Origin: Desulfovibrio sp. OttesenSCG-928-G15
Lineage (GTDB): Bacteria > Desulfobacterota > Desulfovibrionia > Desulfovibrionales > Desulfovibrionaceae
Reading direction: 5' to 3'
DNA: 19,862 bases
Assembly (NCBI GenBank): GCA_030266525.1
Contig: JAJDIC010000036.1
Location: forward strand, 1-19,862
Under the pieces are notes generated by a model. The model searched no databases. It was not told the DNA's origin and saw only the letters and a program-made list of their open reading frames with translations. Below, one piece after another: positions 1 to 7,081 of the stretch (within the stretch, counting starts at the first letter, position 1; every line of letters begins with the position of its first letter). Both the position numbers and the translations under genes were made by a program.

Positions 1-747
1 CATTCGCGCCTTGTGGATGCGCTTGTTTCCACCAATTCGCGCACCACGCAGCAATGCGCAGAAGCGTTTTCCCTGCCTGATAACCGTCTTTTCACCATTC
101 CCGGCGGGGTGGACACCCGGCGTTTCCATGCAGACCCGCTCGCGCGGGCGCGGGTCAGGGCCGCGCTGGGCTATACGGACAAGGACTGTGTTGTCGGACT
201 GCTCGGGCGCTTTGACCAGGTGAAAGGACAGAAAGAACTGATTGAAGCCTTGTGTGCCTTGCGTAAGAGAGCCGCGCCGGAAGATTTCGCCCGCATTCGC
301 CTGATGTTGATGGGCTTTGCCACCTCCGTCTCGCAAGACGAGGTGCAGGGCTGGTTGCAGGAGGCGGGGCTTGCTGACCAAACGGTCATCACCGGCAAGG
401 TGGAGGATGTCGTAGGGCACATAAATGCCATGGATCTCGGGGTCATCGCCTCGCAGGGGTCAGAGGCCATAGCCAGAGCCGCTTTTGAAATAATGGCCTG
501 CAAGGTGCCGCTTATCGGCACAGACGTGGGCGTTATGCCGGATTTGCTTGCCCCGCAGGCGCTTGCTCCGGTGGGGTCTGCCGAAGCTTTTACCGCTCTT
601 GTAGGCAAGGCCTGTATGTCGGAAGATTTTCGGGCCGCGCTGCGCACGGAACAGGCCTTGCGTATGCCGGAGTATACATTGCCGGCGTTTTTGTATGCCA
701 CAATGCAGGCGTATGGGTGCGCTCTGGAGCGTATGGCCGGGCGGTAG
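1..747 (+). CDS. Glycosyltransferase, GT4-like, C-terminal part (5' truncated by window)
   Basis: The frame is open from base 1, so the N-terminal domain lies outside the window; 248 residues remain. The fragment looks like the end of the first domain plus the nucleotide-sugar-binding C-terminal domain of a GT-B fold enzyme. Early residues read DALVSTNSRTT, then IPGGVDTRRF, the usual linker to the second domain, then GLLGRFDQVKGQKELIEAL at the start of the Rossmann-like half. An EX7E motif, typical of retaining GT4 enzymes, is formed by Glu155 and Glu163 (numbered from base 1) in SEAIARAAFEIMA, followed by PLIGTDVGVMPDLL. The likely role is adding a sugar to lipopolysaccharide core or another surface glycan in the cytoplasm. 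Donor and acceptor cannot be read from the sequence. No downstream gene is closely coupled: a 165-bp gap with a hairpin and a promoter candidate separates it from pgk. Confidence 0.85.
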   Translation, partial: HSRLVDALVSTNSRTTQQCAEAFSLPDNRLFTIPGGVDTRRFHADPLARARVRAALGYTDKDCVVGLLGRFDQVKGQKELIEALCALRKRAAPEDFARIRLMLMGFATSVSQDEVQGWLQEAGLADQTVITGKVEDVVGHINAMDLGVIASQGSEAIARAAFEIMACKVPLIGTDVGVMPDLLAPQALAPVGSAEAFTALVGKACMSEDFRAALRTEQALRMPEYTLPAFLYATMQAYGCALERMAGR

Positions 748-760
748 GGGCATATCAGTA

Positions 761-781
761 TGCTGCGCCGCAAGCGCAGCA
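761..781 (+). terminator. Hairpin downstream of the glycosyltransferase gene
   Basis: TGCTGCGC (761-768) and GCGCAGCA (774-781) form a perfect 8-bp stem with a CGCAA loop, 14 bases after the glycosyltransferase stop. No T-run follows, so it is not a textbook intrinsic terminator. It may protect the mRNA 3' end or assist termination. Confidence 0.4.
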
Positions 782-819
782 GGGTAGGGACCGCTTTGTT
801 TGCAAGCCTCAGTTTGGCG

Positions 820-848
820 TTGCAAAAATAGCCGAACGCTTCTATTTT
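820..848 (+). promoter_or_regulatory. Candidate sigma-70 promoter for pgk
   Basis: TTGCAA at 820-825 and TATTTT at 843-848 are separated by exactly 17 bp, each matching four of six consensus bases. They lie about 65 bp upstream of the pgk start, after the hairpin that follows the preceding gene. A start site near 855 would be expected. Assigned by eye only. Confidence 0.4.
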
Positions 849-912
849 AGCAGGATATATATGCTCCGCTGCATGCACATTTTTACAGGACTACCCTTTA
901 AGGAGATATTCC

Positions 913-2097
913 ATGGCCGTACTGAAAATGACCGATCTGCCGCTTGCGGGCAAACGGGTGCTTATTCGTGAAGACCTCAACGTGCCGGTGAAAGACGGAC
1001 AGGTTACCGGCGAAGCGCGTATTCTTGCTTCCTTGCCCACCATCAGGGCTGCCAAGGATGCCGGGGCCAAGGTGATGCTGCTTTCCCACCTGGGCAGGCC
1101 GGTAGAAGGGGAATATAGTGATGAAAATTCCCTTGCGCCTGTGGCGAAGCGCCTGAGCGAACTTTTGGGCGATGAGGTGCGGCTGGTGAAGGATTATCTT
1201 GATGAAAACCTGGCCCTTGCGGACGGGCAGGTTATCTTGTGCGAAAACGTGCGCTTCAACAAGGGCGAAAAAAAGGATGACGAAGCGCTGGGGCGTCGTT
1301 ACGCGGCCATGTGCGACATCTATGTGATGGACGCCTTTGGTACGGCGCACAGGGCGCAGGCTTCCACCCATGCTGTGGCCCGTTTTGCCCCTGTTGCCTG
1401 TGCCGGACCACTGCTTGCCAGTGAGCTTGATGCGCTTGAACGCTCCATCTCCAGCGCGGAGCACCCGCTTGTTGCCATTATCGGCGGCTCCAAGGTTTCC
1501 ACAAAGCTGACGGTTCTCGACGCTTTGTGCAAAAAGGTGGATAAGTTGATTGTGGGCGGCGGCATTGCCAACAATTTTATCAAGGCTGCCGGTTTCAACG
1601 TGGGCAAATCGCTGTTCGAGCCGGATCTGGTGGATGAAGCCAAGCGGCTTATGGACGCGGCAAAAGCCGCTGGCGGGGAAATTCCCGTGCCGGTTGATGT
1701 GGTTGTGGGCGCGGAGTTTTCCGCCTCCAGCCCCGCTGTGGTCAAAAAAGTCGAGGACGTGGCAGACGAAGACATGATTCTGGATATCGGACCGGAAACC
1801 GCAGCCTTGTATACAAAAATTCTGACCGATGCCAAAACTGTTGTCTGGAACGGGCCGGTCGGCGCGTTTGAGGTGGACCAGTTCGGCAAGGGCACGGAAG
1901 CCCTGTGCAAGGCGGTTGCCCAAAGCAAGGCTTTTTCCATAGCCGGTGGCGGCGATACGCTTGTGGCTGTCGAAAAATACGGCGTTGCGGACAAGATTTC
2001 CTACCTGTCCACGGGCGGTGGGGCTTTTCTTGAGTTTCTGGAAGGCAAGGTGCTTCCGGCTGTTGCCGCACTGGAAGAAAGAGCCTCCGGTAAATAG
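913..2097 (+). CDS. pgk: Phosphoglycerate kinase
   Basis: This 394-residue protein is the usual length for bacterial phosphoglycerate kinase, which transfers phosphate between 1,3-bisphosphoglycerate and ADP in cytoplasmic glycolysis and gluconeogenesis. The substrate-binding N-terminal signature is clear: [16 protein letters not shown] at residues 15-30, with Arg19, Asp21 and Asn23, and LSHLGRP at 57-63. The C-terminal nucleotide-binding domain has GGSKVSTK, the GGGDT loop at 345-349 and STGGGA at 366-371. The ATG at 913 is preceded by the strong ribosome-binding site AAGGAG at 899-904, which decides the start. A promoter candidate lies at 820-848. The next gene, sppA, begins 48 bp downstream on the same strand, so co-transcription is possible. 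All key motifs are intact. Confidence 0.98.
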   Translation: MAVLKMTDLPLAGKRVLIREDLNVPVKDGQVTGEARILASLPTIRAAKDAGAKVMLLSHLGRPVEGEYSDENSLAPVAKRLSELLGDEVRLVKDYLDENLALADGQVILCENVRFNKGEKKDDEALGRRYAAMCDIYVMDAFGTAHRAQASTHAVARFAPVACAGPLLASELDALERSISSAEHPLVAIIGGSKVSTKLTVLDALCKKVDKLIVGGGIANNFIKAAGFNVGKSLFEPDLVDEAKRLMDAAKAAGGEIPVPVDVVVGAEFSASSPAVVKKVEDVADEDMILDIGPETAALYTKILTDAKTVVWNGPVGAFEVDQFGKGTEALCKAVAQSKAFSIAGGGDTLVAVEKYGVADKISYLSTGGGAFLEFLEGKVLPAVAALEERASGK

Positions 2098-2145
2098 TGT
2101 GTTTCAAGCGGTCTCAATTACAGGTAGAAATAAGGATCAGGAAAT

Positions 2146-3534
2146 ATGAGTTCCGGTAAACCCCCTTTTGGCCTTTCCATGGACCCACCCGACGGGCTTT
2201 CACTGCATGATGATGGCCAGAACCGGGGCGCACCGGACAGTGATCATATTTCCCTGAACGATGTGTTTTCCGACGCTGGCCCGGGCGCGCCTGCTCCAAA
2301 CGCCGGACAGTCCGAACAGGCCGTGCAGGCCGAAGCCGGTCAGACCGGGGCGGTGCAGCAGGAGGCCGGAAACGCTGCGGGCCGGAATGCGGCCATGGGC
2401 GCAGAATATTTGTCTTTGGGCCGTGCTGTCTCCGGCGCAGGCGGCTCTGCCTCTGGCGCGGGCCAGACCGACCCCATACCCGGCAAGTGGGGCGGGGCGA
2501 AAACGGCGAATGGTTTTTCCGGCGGCGGGGGCGCGGCCAGTTCTGCCTCCGTTCCCGGTCCTTCCTCTTCCCCGCGCGCCGGTGGCTCCTCCGGGCCTGC
2601 CGGTTTGCCGCCTACACCGGACGGCGGTGCGTGGCAGTGGGTTCCCTATGGCATGGAGCCGAAAAGGCCGTGGCGCAAGCGGCACCCGATTTTGTTCTGG
2701 GGCGGCTTTTTGCTGTTGCTGGGGCTGGTATTTTCCTTTGGGCGCTATGGCAAGGATGAAACGCCCCTGAGCGGGCCGAAAATAGCGGTAATCGCTCTGG
2801 ACGGCATGATTCTGGACGCCAAGCGGCTGGTGGAATTTATTGATCAGGTGCGGGGCGATTCTTCCATCGCAGGCGCGGTGGTACGCATCAACTCACCCGG
2901 CGGTGGGGTAGGCGCTTCCCAGGAAATCTATGCCGCCTTGAAGCGACTGGATACGGCAAAACCGCTTGTTGCATCCATGGGGTCTGTGGCCGCTTCCGGC
3001 GGTTATTACGCGGCCCTCGGGGCAAGAGAAATTTTTTCCGGCCCCTCCTCTGTTACAGCCAGTATTGGCGTAAAAATGCAGATACCCAACTTTCAGGGCC
3101 TGATGAAAACCGTGGGCGTATCGGAAAAAACCCTGACCACTGGCCGCCTGAAAGACGCCGGCTCCTCCTGGCGTGAAATGACCGCGGCGGAAGAATCCTA
3201 CTTCAAAGCCCTGATCAGCGATATGTATGATGAATTCGTCAACACTGTGGCAAAAGAACGCGGCGTTCCCGTGCAACAGGTGAGAGCTATTGCGGACGGG
3301 CGGGCCATGACCGGAAGGCAGGCCCTGGACGCTGGTCTCGTTGACACCCTGGGCGATTTTTACGACGCTCTGGCCAGAGTCAAATCGCTGTGCGGCATTA
3401 ACGCCAACGACAGGGTCCGCCTGATAAAAGGCCCCGAAGAAAAAGCCACATACCTGAACGAACTGCTCGGTTCAGTGGTACGTACCGCTATTCAGGAGTC
3501 ACAGATGGCCCAGCAGCCGATCTTTATGTACTAA
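2146..3534 (+). CDS. sppA: Signal peptide peptidase SppA, S49 family, with long N-terminal extension
   Basis: This 462-residue protein is a membrane-anchored serine peptidase of family S49, expected to degrade released signal peptides or membrane protein fragments. Residues 1 to about 175 are low-complexity, rich in Gly, Ala, Pro and Ser, and predicted cytoplasmic. One transmembrane segment spans about 182-199 (ILFWGGFLLLLGLVFSFG). The catalytic domain follows from about residue 214 (IAVIALDGMI). The likely nucleophile is Ser284 in SVAASGGYY and the likely general base is Lys336 in TGRLKDAGS. Their 52-residue spacing matches my recollection of the short Bacillus-type SppA Ser/Lys dyad, and there is a single S49 domain rather than the duplicated E. 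coli form. The ATG at 2146 follows AAGGA at 2132-2136. The long extension is the unusual part; a later start would leave the catalytic core unchanged. Confidence 0.92.
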   Translation: MSSGKPPFGLSMDPPDGLSLHDDGQNRGAPDSDHISLNDVFSDAGPGAPAPNAGQSEQAVQAEAGQTGAVQQEAGNAAGRNAAMGAEYLSLGRAVSGAGGSASGAGQTDPIPGKWGGAKTANGFSGGGGAASSASVPGPSSSPRAGGSSGPAGLPPTPDGGAWQWVPYGMEPKRPWRKRHPILFWGGFLLLLGLVFSFGRYGKDETPLSGPKIAVIALDGMILDAKRLVEFIDQVRGDSSIAGAVVRINSPGGGVGASQEIYAALKRLDTAKPLVASMGSVAASGGYYAALGAREIFSGPSSVTASIGVKMQIPNFQGLMKTVGVSEKTLTTGRLKDAGSSWREMTAAEESYFKALISDMYDEFVNTVAKERGVPVQQVRAIADGRAMTGRQALDAGLVDTLGDFYDALARVKSLCGINANDRVRLIKGPEEKATYLNELLGSVVRTAIQESQMAQQPIFMY

Positions 3535-3595
3535 TGCTGGTGCCTTCCAGCGGCTGGAGGCTTGCCCAAGCCGCTTTGCATCCAGGAAATCACTC

Positions 3596-3618
3596 CAGGC
3601 CCCTGATGTATGGGCCTG
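3596..3618 (+). terminator. Hairpin between sppA and malQ
   Basis: CAGGCCC (3596-3602) pairs perfectly with GGGCCTG (3612-3618) around a 9-base loop in the 175-bp gap after sppA. A smaller stem, GCTGG/CCAGC, lies just after the sppA stop at about 3536-3551. Neither is followed by a T-run, so termination is only suggested. I see no gene in this gap. Confidence 0.3.
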
Positions 3619-3709
3619 AGGCCGCTGCAACTGGAGCCTTGTTTCGCGGACAGCACACTGGCCGGCTTCGACAACAACGTTTATCCCGCTTCACTCTCCC
3701 GGAGGACAC

Positions 3710-5266
3710 ATGCGCCGTTATGGGCTTTTGTTGCATATTTCATCACTTCCCTCGGCCTGGGGCATCGGCGACATGGGACCTGCCGCGCATGATTTTGCCC
3801 GGCTGCTGGCAGAAGCCGGCGCCACGCTCTGGCAGTTTTTGCCCCTGAACCCGACTTCGACCTTTATCGGCAACTCGCCGTATTCCAGCCCGTCTGCCTT
3901 TGCCGGCAACCCCTTGTTCATCAGTCCTGATTTGCTGTTACGGGACGGGTATATTTCGCGGATGAACCTGGACGACTCCTTTTTGCTCGTGCCGGGGGGC
4001 AGTTTTTCAGGTGATTCAAAGAGGGTGAATTTTGAGGCCGTGACAGCCCAGCGGGAATTTTTGCTGGCCAGGGCTTTTGAGGGGGCGATGCAGGGGCTTT
4101 CCGGACATGAGGCCTTTTGCCGCTTTTGTGAAGAACACGCCCACTGGCTGCACGACTACGCACGCTTTGTCAGCTTGAAGCTGGCTCACGGCGGCGCTTC
4201 CTGGGTGAACTGGCCAAGGGACATTGCCCTGCGGGAGCCGGAAGCGCTGGCCCGGTGGGACGAGTACGCGGCAACGGCCATATTGAAAGAAAAATTCATC
4301 CAGTACCTGTTTTATTCGCAGTGGCTGGAACTGCGCCGCCTGTGTAATTCTCTGGACATTTCGCTGCTGGCGGATGCGCCCATTTATGTGACGCATGACA
4401 GCGCGGATGTGTGGGCCAACCCCCGGTATTATCATCTTGATGAAGACATGCAGCCCTATGTGGTTTCAGGCGTACCGCCGGACTACTTCAGTGAAACGGG
4501 CCAGAGGTGGGGCACCCCGCTGTACAGGTGGGAGGTGATGCAGGCGGACGGTTTTTCCTGGTGGAAGAAACGGCTGGGCCATGCGCTCTTGTTGGCAGAT
4601 ATGGTTCGTCTGGACCATTTCCGGGGCTTTTGCGGCTACTGGGAAATACCGGCTGATGAAGAGACCGCAGTGAACGGGGCCTGGCGTTATGCGCCTGGCA
4701 AGGAATTGTTTTACGCGCTGAGGGAACATTTTGGCTCATTGCCGTTTTTGGCGGAAGATTTGGGCGTCATTACGGATGACGTGCGCGAAACCATGCGCGA
4801 GTTTTCGCTTCCGGGCATGCATGTTCTGCAATTCGCCTTTGGCGGTGATGCTCCGTCGACCAACCCGGATATTCCCCATGCCATCGGCAAGCGGTCCTTT
4901 GTGTACACGGGCACGCACGACAACGCGCCCACGAGAGCATGGTTTGAAAGTGCCACGCGGCAGGAGCGGGGCAACCTTGAACGCTATGCGGGAATGCGGC
5001 TGCATGCGGAATCCAGCGTACAGGCCCTGACCCGCCTGGCTTTTGCCGCTCAGGCCGAATATGCGGTCATACCCGCTCAGGATGCTCTGCTTTTGGGCGC
5101 GGAAGACAGAATGAATGTGCCGGGAGTGGCCCAGGGCAACTGGGGCTGGCGCATGCAGGCCGCCCAGGCCGCCGCTCCCCGCTTTGAATGGGTAAAAGAA
5201 ATGGCCTGGACATTCGGTCGCCTGAAAGAAGGCACCATCTACACCCCGACAACCGGAGGGGAATAG
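3710..5266 (+). CDS. malQ: 4-alpha-glucanotransferase (amylomaltase)
   Basis: This 518-residue GH77 enzyme transfers segments of alpha-1,4-glucan between maltodextrins in the cytoplasm, in glycogen or maltodextrin turnover. The N-terminus has the family signature HISSLPSAWGIGDMGPAA. The catalytic triad is visible: nucleophile Asp302 in MVRLDHFRGF, acid/base Glu349 in FLAEDLGVIT, and Asp404 in GTHDNAPTRAW. The spacings of 47 and 55 residues match, from memory, those of Thermus amylomaltase. The length fits the short GH77 class without the extra N-terminal domain of E. coli MalQ. The ATG at 3710 follows GGAGG at 3701-3705. The gene converges on mreB, with a 335-bp repeat-filled gap between them. 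No other mal or glycogen genes are in view. Confidence 0.97.
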   Translation: MRRYGLLLHISSLPSAWGIGDMGPAAHDFARLLAEAGATLWQFLPLNPTSTFIGNSPYSSPSAFAGNPLFISPDLLLRDGYISRMNLDDSFLLVPGGSFSGDSKRVNFEAVTAQREFLLARAFEGAMQGLSGHEAFCRFCEEHAHWLHDYARFVSLKLAHGGASWVNWPRDIALREPEALARWDEYAATAILKEKFIQYLFYSQWLELRRLCNSLDISLLADAPIYVTHDSADVWANPRYYHLDEDMQPYVVSGVPPDYFSETGQRWGTPLYRWEVMQADGFSWWKKRLGHALLLADMVRLDHFRGFCGYWEIPADEETAVNGAWRYAPGKELFYALREHFGSLPFLAEDLGVITDDVRETMREFSLPGMHVLQFAFGGDAPSTNPDIPHAIGKRSFVYTGTHDNAPTRAWFESATRQERGNLERYAGMRLHAESSVQALTRLAFAAQAEYAVIPAQDALLLGAEDRMNVPGVAQGNWGWRMQAAQAAAPRFEWVKEMAWTFGRLKEGTIYTPTTGGE

Positions 5267-5271
5267 GGCAA

Positions 5272-5283
5272 GGGCGAAAGCCC
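5272..5283 (+). other. GGGC-GAAA-GCCC hairpin after malQ
   Basis: A 4-bp GC stem closed by a GAAA (GNRA-type) tetraloop lies 6 bases past the malQ stop. It is stable but short and has no T-run. It is the first of the structured elements that fill the malQ-mreB gap. Confidence 0.35.
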
Positions 5284-5303
5284 GACCAAGATGTCTCTTA
5301 AGC

Positions 5304-5457
5304 AGGGAAGCGAAGCACCCCCTTGCCTCCCCTCTCTTATGTAAGGGAAGCGAAGCAATCCCTTACCTCCCCCTCTTATGTAAGGGGAGCGAAGCACCCC
5401 TTGCCTCCCCCTCTTATGTAAGGGGAGCGAAGCAATCCCTTACCTCTTTTGCTTCCC
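5304..5457. repeat. Tandem array of about four 38-40 bp hairpin units (A-B-A-B)
   Basis: Units begin at about 5304, 5344, 5383 and 5421. Each starts AGGG(A/G)AGCGAAGCA, and all but the last run on to CTTATGTA. Units 1 and 3 continue CCCCTTGCCTCCCC, while units 2 and 4 continue ATCCCTTACCTC, giving an alternating A-B-A-B pattern. Each unit can fold around a GCGAAGC core: TAAGGG pairs with CCCTTA in B units, and AAGGGG with CCCCTT in unit 3. Unit 1 pairs less well. The last unit diverges after TACCTC. The array sits between the convergent genes malQ and mreB and contains no coding frame. Confidence 0.85.
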
Positions 5458-5473
5458 CCATAGAGCGAGAGCA

Positions 5474-5603
5474 AGGGAAACGGCGAGTTTTTTCGTATGG
5501 CAAGGCGCGCGCCATTATGTAAGGGGGGCTGGACTCTTAGGTCCTGCCCCCCTTACATAATGGCGCAGCAACGCGGCCATACGGAAAAAATCGCCGTTTC
5601 CCT
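5474..5603. repeat. 130-bp imperfect inverted repeat (large hairpin) at the 3' end of mreB
   Basis: The outer arms begin AGGGAAACGGCGA (5474-5486) and end TCGCCGTTTCCCT (5591-5603), and continue inward to TATGGC/GCCATA with small mismatches. The inner arms GCCATTATGTAAGGGGGGC (5511-5529) and GCCCCCCTTACATAATGGC (5546-5564) are a perfect 19-bp match. The stem extends further through GGAC (5531-5534) and GTCC (5541-5544) to a 6-base loop. The right arm overlaps the mreB stop codon by two bases. It could act as a bidirectional termination or mRNA-protecting structure for the convergent genes, or be a small mobile repeat. No T-run follows on either strand. Confidence 0.85.
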
Positions 5604-6624
5604 AGTTGATGAAGACGGGGCCGAAGAACTCCATATCATCCAGTGTCGTGCCTGTTCCGCGCACAACTGTGGTCAGCGGGTCGGAATCAATGGTGATGTT
5701 GAGTCCGGTGCTTCTGTGGATAAGCGTGTCCAGCCCCTTAAGCAGCGCTCCGCCGCCTGCCAGCAGGATACCGTTATCAATAATGTCGGCTGCCAGTTCG
5801 GGCGGGGTCTTTTCAAGGGCTTTGTGCACGGCAAGCAGAATGGCCCGGACCGGGTCGGTAAGGGCTTCACGGATATGTCCGTCTGTTACGCGTACGGAAC
5901 GCGGGGTGCCGGTCACCATGTCTTTACCGGACACTTCCACAACAAGCTGCTCCGGCAGGGGGAAGGCAGAACCGACAGCCAGCTTGATCCGCTCGGCCAT
6001 GTTTTCGCCTATCAGCAGCTGGAATTCGTTTTGGAAATAGCGCTGCACGGCCAGGTTCATGGCGTCACCGGCAACGCGCACCGATTCGGCGTAGGCAATG
6101 GCAGAAAGGGAGAGAATGGCCACTTCCGTTGTGCCGCCGCCAATATCGACCACCATATTGCCGAGCGGCTCATGAATGGGCAGGCCCGCGCCAATGGCTG
6201 CTGCCATGGGTTCTTCCACCAGGCGCACCATATTGGCTCCGGCCTGTTGGGCCGATTCGATAACCGCGCGTTTTTCCACCTGGGTTATGCCGGTGGGAAC
6301 GCAAATGACAATGTTCGGGCGGGCCATGCTGAACCCGGCGATGACTTTTTTGATAAAAAAGGCAATCATCTGGCGGGTAACTTCAAAGTCGGCGATAACA
6401 CCGTCACGCATGGGGCGTATGGCCCGGATGCTCTTGGGCGTGCGACCCAAAAATTCCTTTGCTTCCCTGCCCACTGCCAAAACATGGCCCCGGTCGGCGT
6501 CAATGGCTACGACAGAGGGTTCATTCAGAACAATGCCGTTTTTGCGCGTATATAAAAGGGTGTTGGCCGTGCCAAGGTCCATGGCAAGATCTTTGCTGAA
6601 TCTATTGAACAATTTACGCAACAT
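5602..6624 (-). CDS. mreB: Rod shape-determining protein MreB
   Basis: This 340-residue bacterial actin polymerises on the inner membrane and organises the cell-wall elongation machinery in rod-shaped cells. The first ATP-binding loop is at residues 16-24 (DLGTANTLL). The second phosphate loop is at 160-166 (DIGGGTTE region), and LAGGGALLKGLD follows in the C-terminal half. The ending, GTTLDDMEFFGPVF, is typical. The N-terminal MLRKLFNRF is a plausible membrane-binding amphipathic segment. Only a weak ribosome-binding site (AGAGAAG) precedes the ATG at 6624, but the match starts right there. mreC, mreD and other shape genes are not adjacent. Upstream is a 457-bp gap with several hairpins and then a GAF gene on the same strand. 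The stop codon lies in the arm of a large inverted repeat. Confidence 0.96.
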   Translation of the reverse strand: MLRKLFNRFSKDLAMDLGTANTLLYTRKNGIVLNEPSVVAIDADRGHVLAVGREAKEFLGRTPKSIRAIRPMRDGVIADFEVTRQMIAFFIKKVIAGFSMARPNIVICVPTGITQVEKRAVIESAQQAGANMVRLVEEPMAAAIGAGLPIHEPLGNMVVDIGGGTTEVAILSLSAIAYAESVRVAGDAMNLAVQRYFQNEFQLLIGENMAERIKLAVGSAFPLPEQLVVEVSGKDMVTGTPRSVRVTDGHIREALTDPVRAILLAVHKALEKTPPELAADIIDNGILLAGGGALLKGLDTLIHRSTGLNITIDSDPLTTVVRGTGTTLDDMEFFGPVFIN

Positions 6625-6707
6625 GGGCTTCTCTGGAGCGGATTAGCTGTGAAACGCCGTACCCGGCGTGGCCGACAAAAGGGTCTAACGCCTGCGCCTC
6701 GTAGGCG

Positions 6708-6726
6708 GACGGCGGTTCGCGCCGTC
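6708..6726 (-). promoter_or_regulatory. Stem-loop in the mreB upstream region
   Basis: GACGGCG (6708-6714) and CGCCGTC (6720-6726) form a perfect 7-bp stem with a GTTCG loop, about 85 bp upstream of the mreB start. It could lie in the 5' leader of the mreB mRNA. Its function cannot be read from the sequence. Confidence 0.3.
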
Positions 6727-6796
6727 AGAGCACTGCATGGCAACATGGACAATGCTCTCTCAGTGTTCGGTTAACAATACGTCCTACGGTAAACTC

Positions 6797-6833
6797 AGGT
6801 ATACTATACGCAGAAGCCGTCTCTCGCAAGAGT
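6797..6833 (-). promoter_or_regulatory. Candidate mreB promoter and GTATAGTATAC palindrome
   Basis: On the minus strand TTGCGA is followed after 17 bases by TAGTAT (or after 15 by TATAGT), a possible sigma-70 promoter directed at mreB about 180 bp away. The -10 area sits in the odd palindrome GTATAGTATAC (6799-6809). Weak evidence by eye. Confidence 0.25.
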
Positions 6834-6839
6834 ATTCAT

Positions 6840-7003
6840 ACCGGTTGGCGAAAAACTTCTCAATGGCTTGGGGCGCTTGAACAATAAGGCAACCGGAGGA
6901 ACATGGAAGCGGCAGGCCGGGGCCTTTATCCGGCTGCTGTCGGGGCGCTGTACGCTTGAAAATGCGTACAGTCCCCGGGGGGTGAAAGCATGTTCCGGGG
7001 GCG
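6840..7003. other. Structured non-coding segment between the GAF gene and mreB
   Basis: No convincing gene is seen here, but stems are dense. CCGGTTG (6840-6846) can pair with CAACCGG near 6891-6897. A GCAGGCCGG/CCGGCTGC stem with one bulge lies at about 6913-6938. CTGTACGC (6948-6955) pairs with GCGTACAG (6964-6971), extended by GGGG (6942-6945) and CCCC (6973-6976). The same CCCCGG (6973-6978) can instead pair with CCGGGG (about 6995-7000), so two of the hairpins are mutually exclusive. It may be an mreB leader, a 3' structure of the GAF gene or a small RNA. Orientation is undecided, and I could not assign it to a known RNA family. Confidence 0.4.
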
Positions 7004-7081
7004 ACTGTTTCTGAATGAAAGATTTTGCTCCAGGTTCAAGGAGCCCGGTCTGGCTTACGGAGGGATAGTAAGAGACGACCC

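Noticed and set aside
898..1923. Minus-strand open frame of 341 codons opposite pgk
   Set aside because: pgk is certain on the plus strand. The antisense product is rich in His and Gln, as expected from the reverse complement of coding DNA.
3534..3848. Plus-strand frame of 104 codons between sppA and malQ
   Set aside because: It overlaps the malQ start by 139 bases, has no ribosome-binding site and encodes nothing recognisable.
5304..5457. CRISPR array
   Set aside because: The units follow each other directly and the segments between shared cores are themselves repeats, not unique spacers. No cas genes are near.
5497..6555. Plus-strand open frame of 352 codons opposite mreB
   Set aside because: It is antisense to mreB and starts inside the large inverted repeat. 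It has no ribosome-binding site and no known domain.
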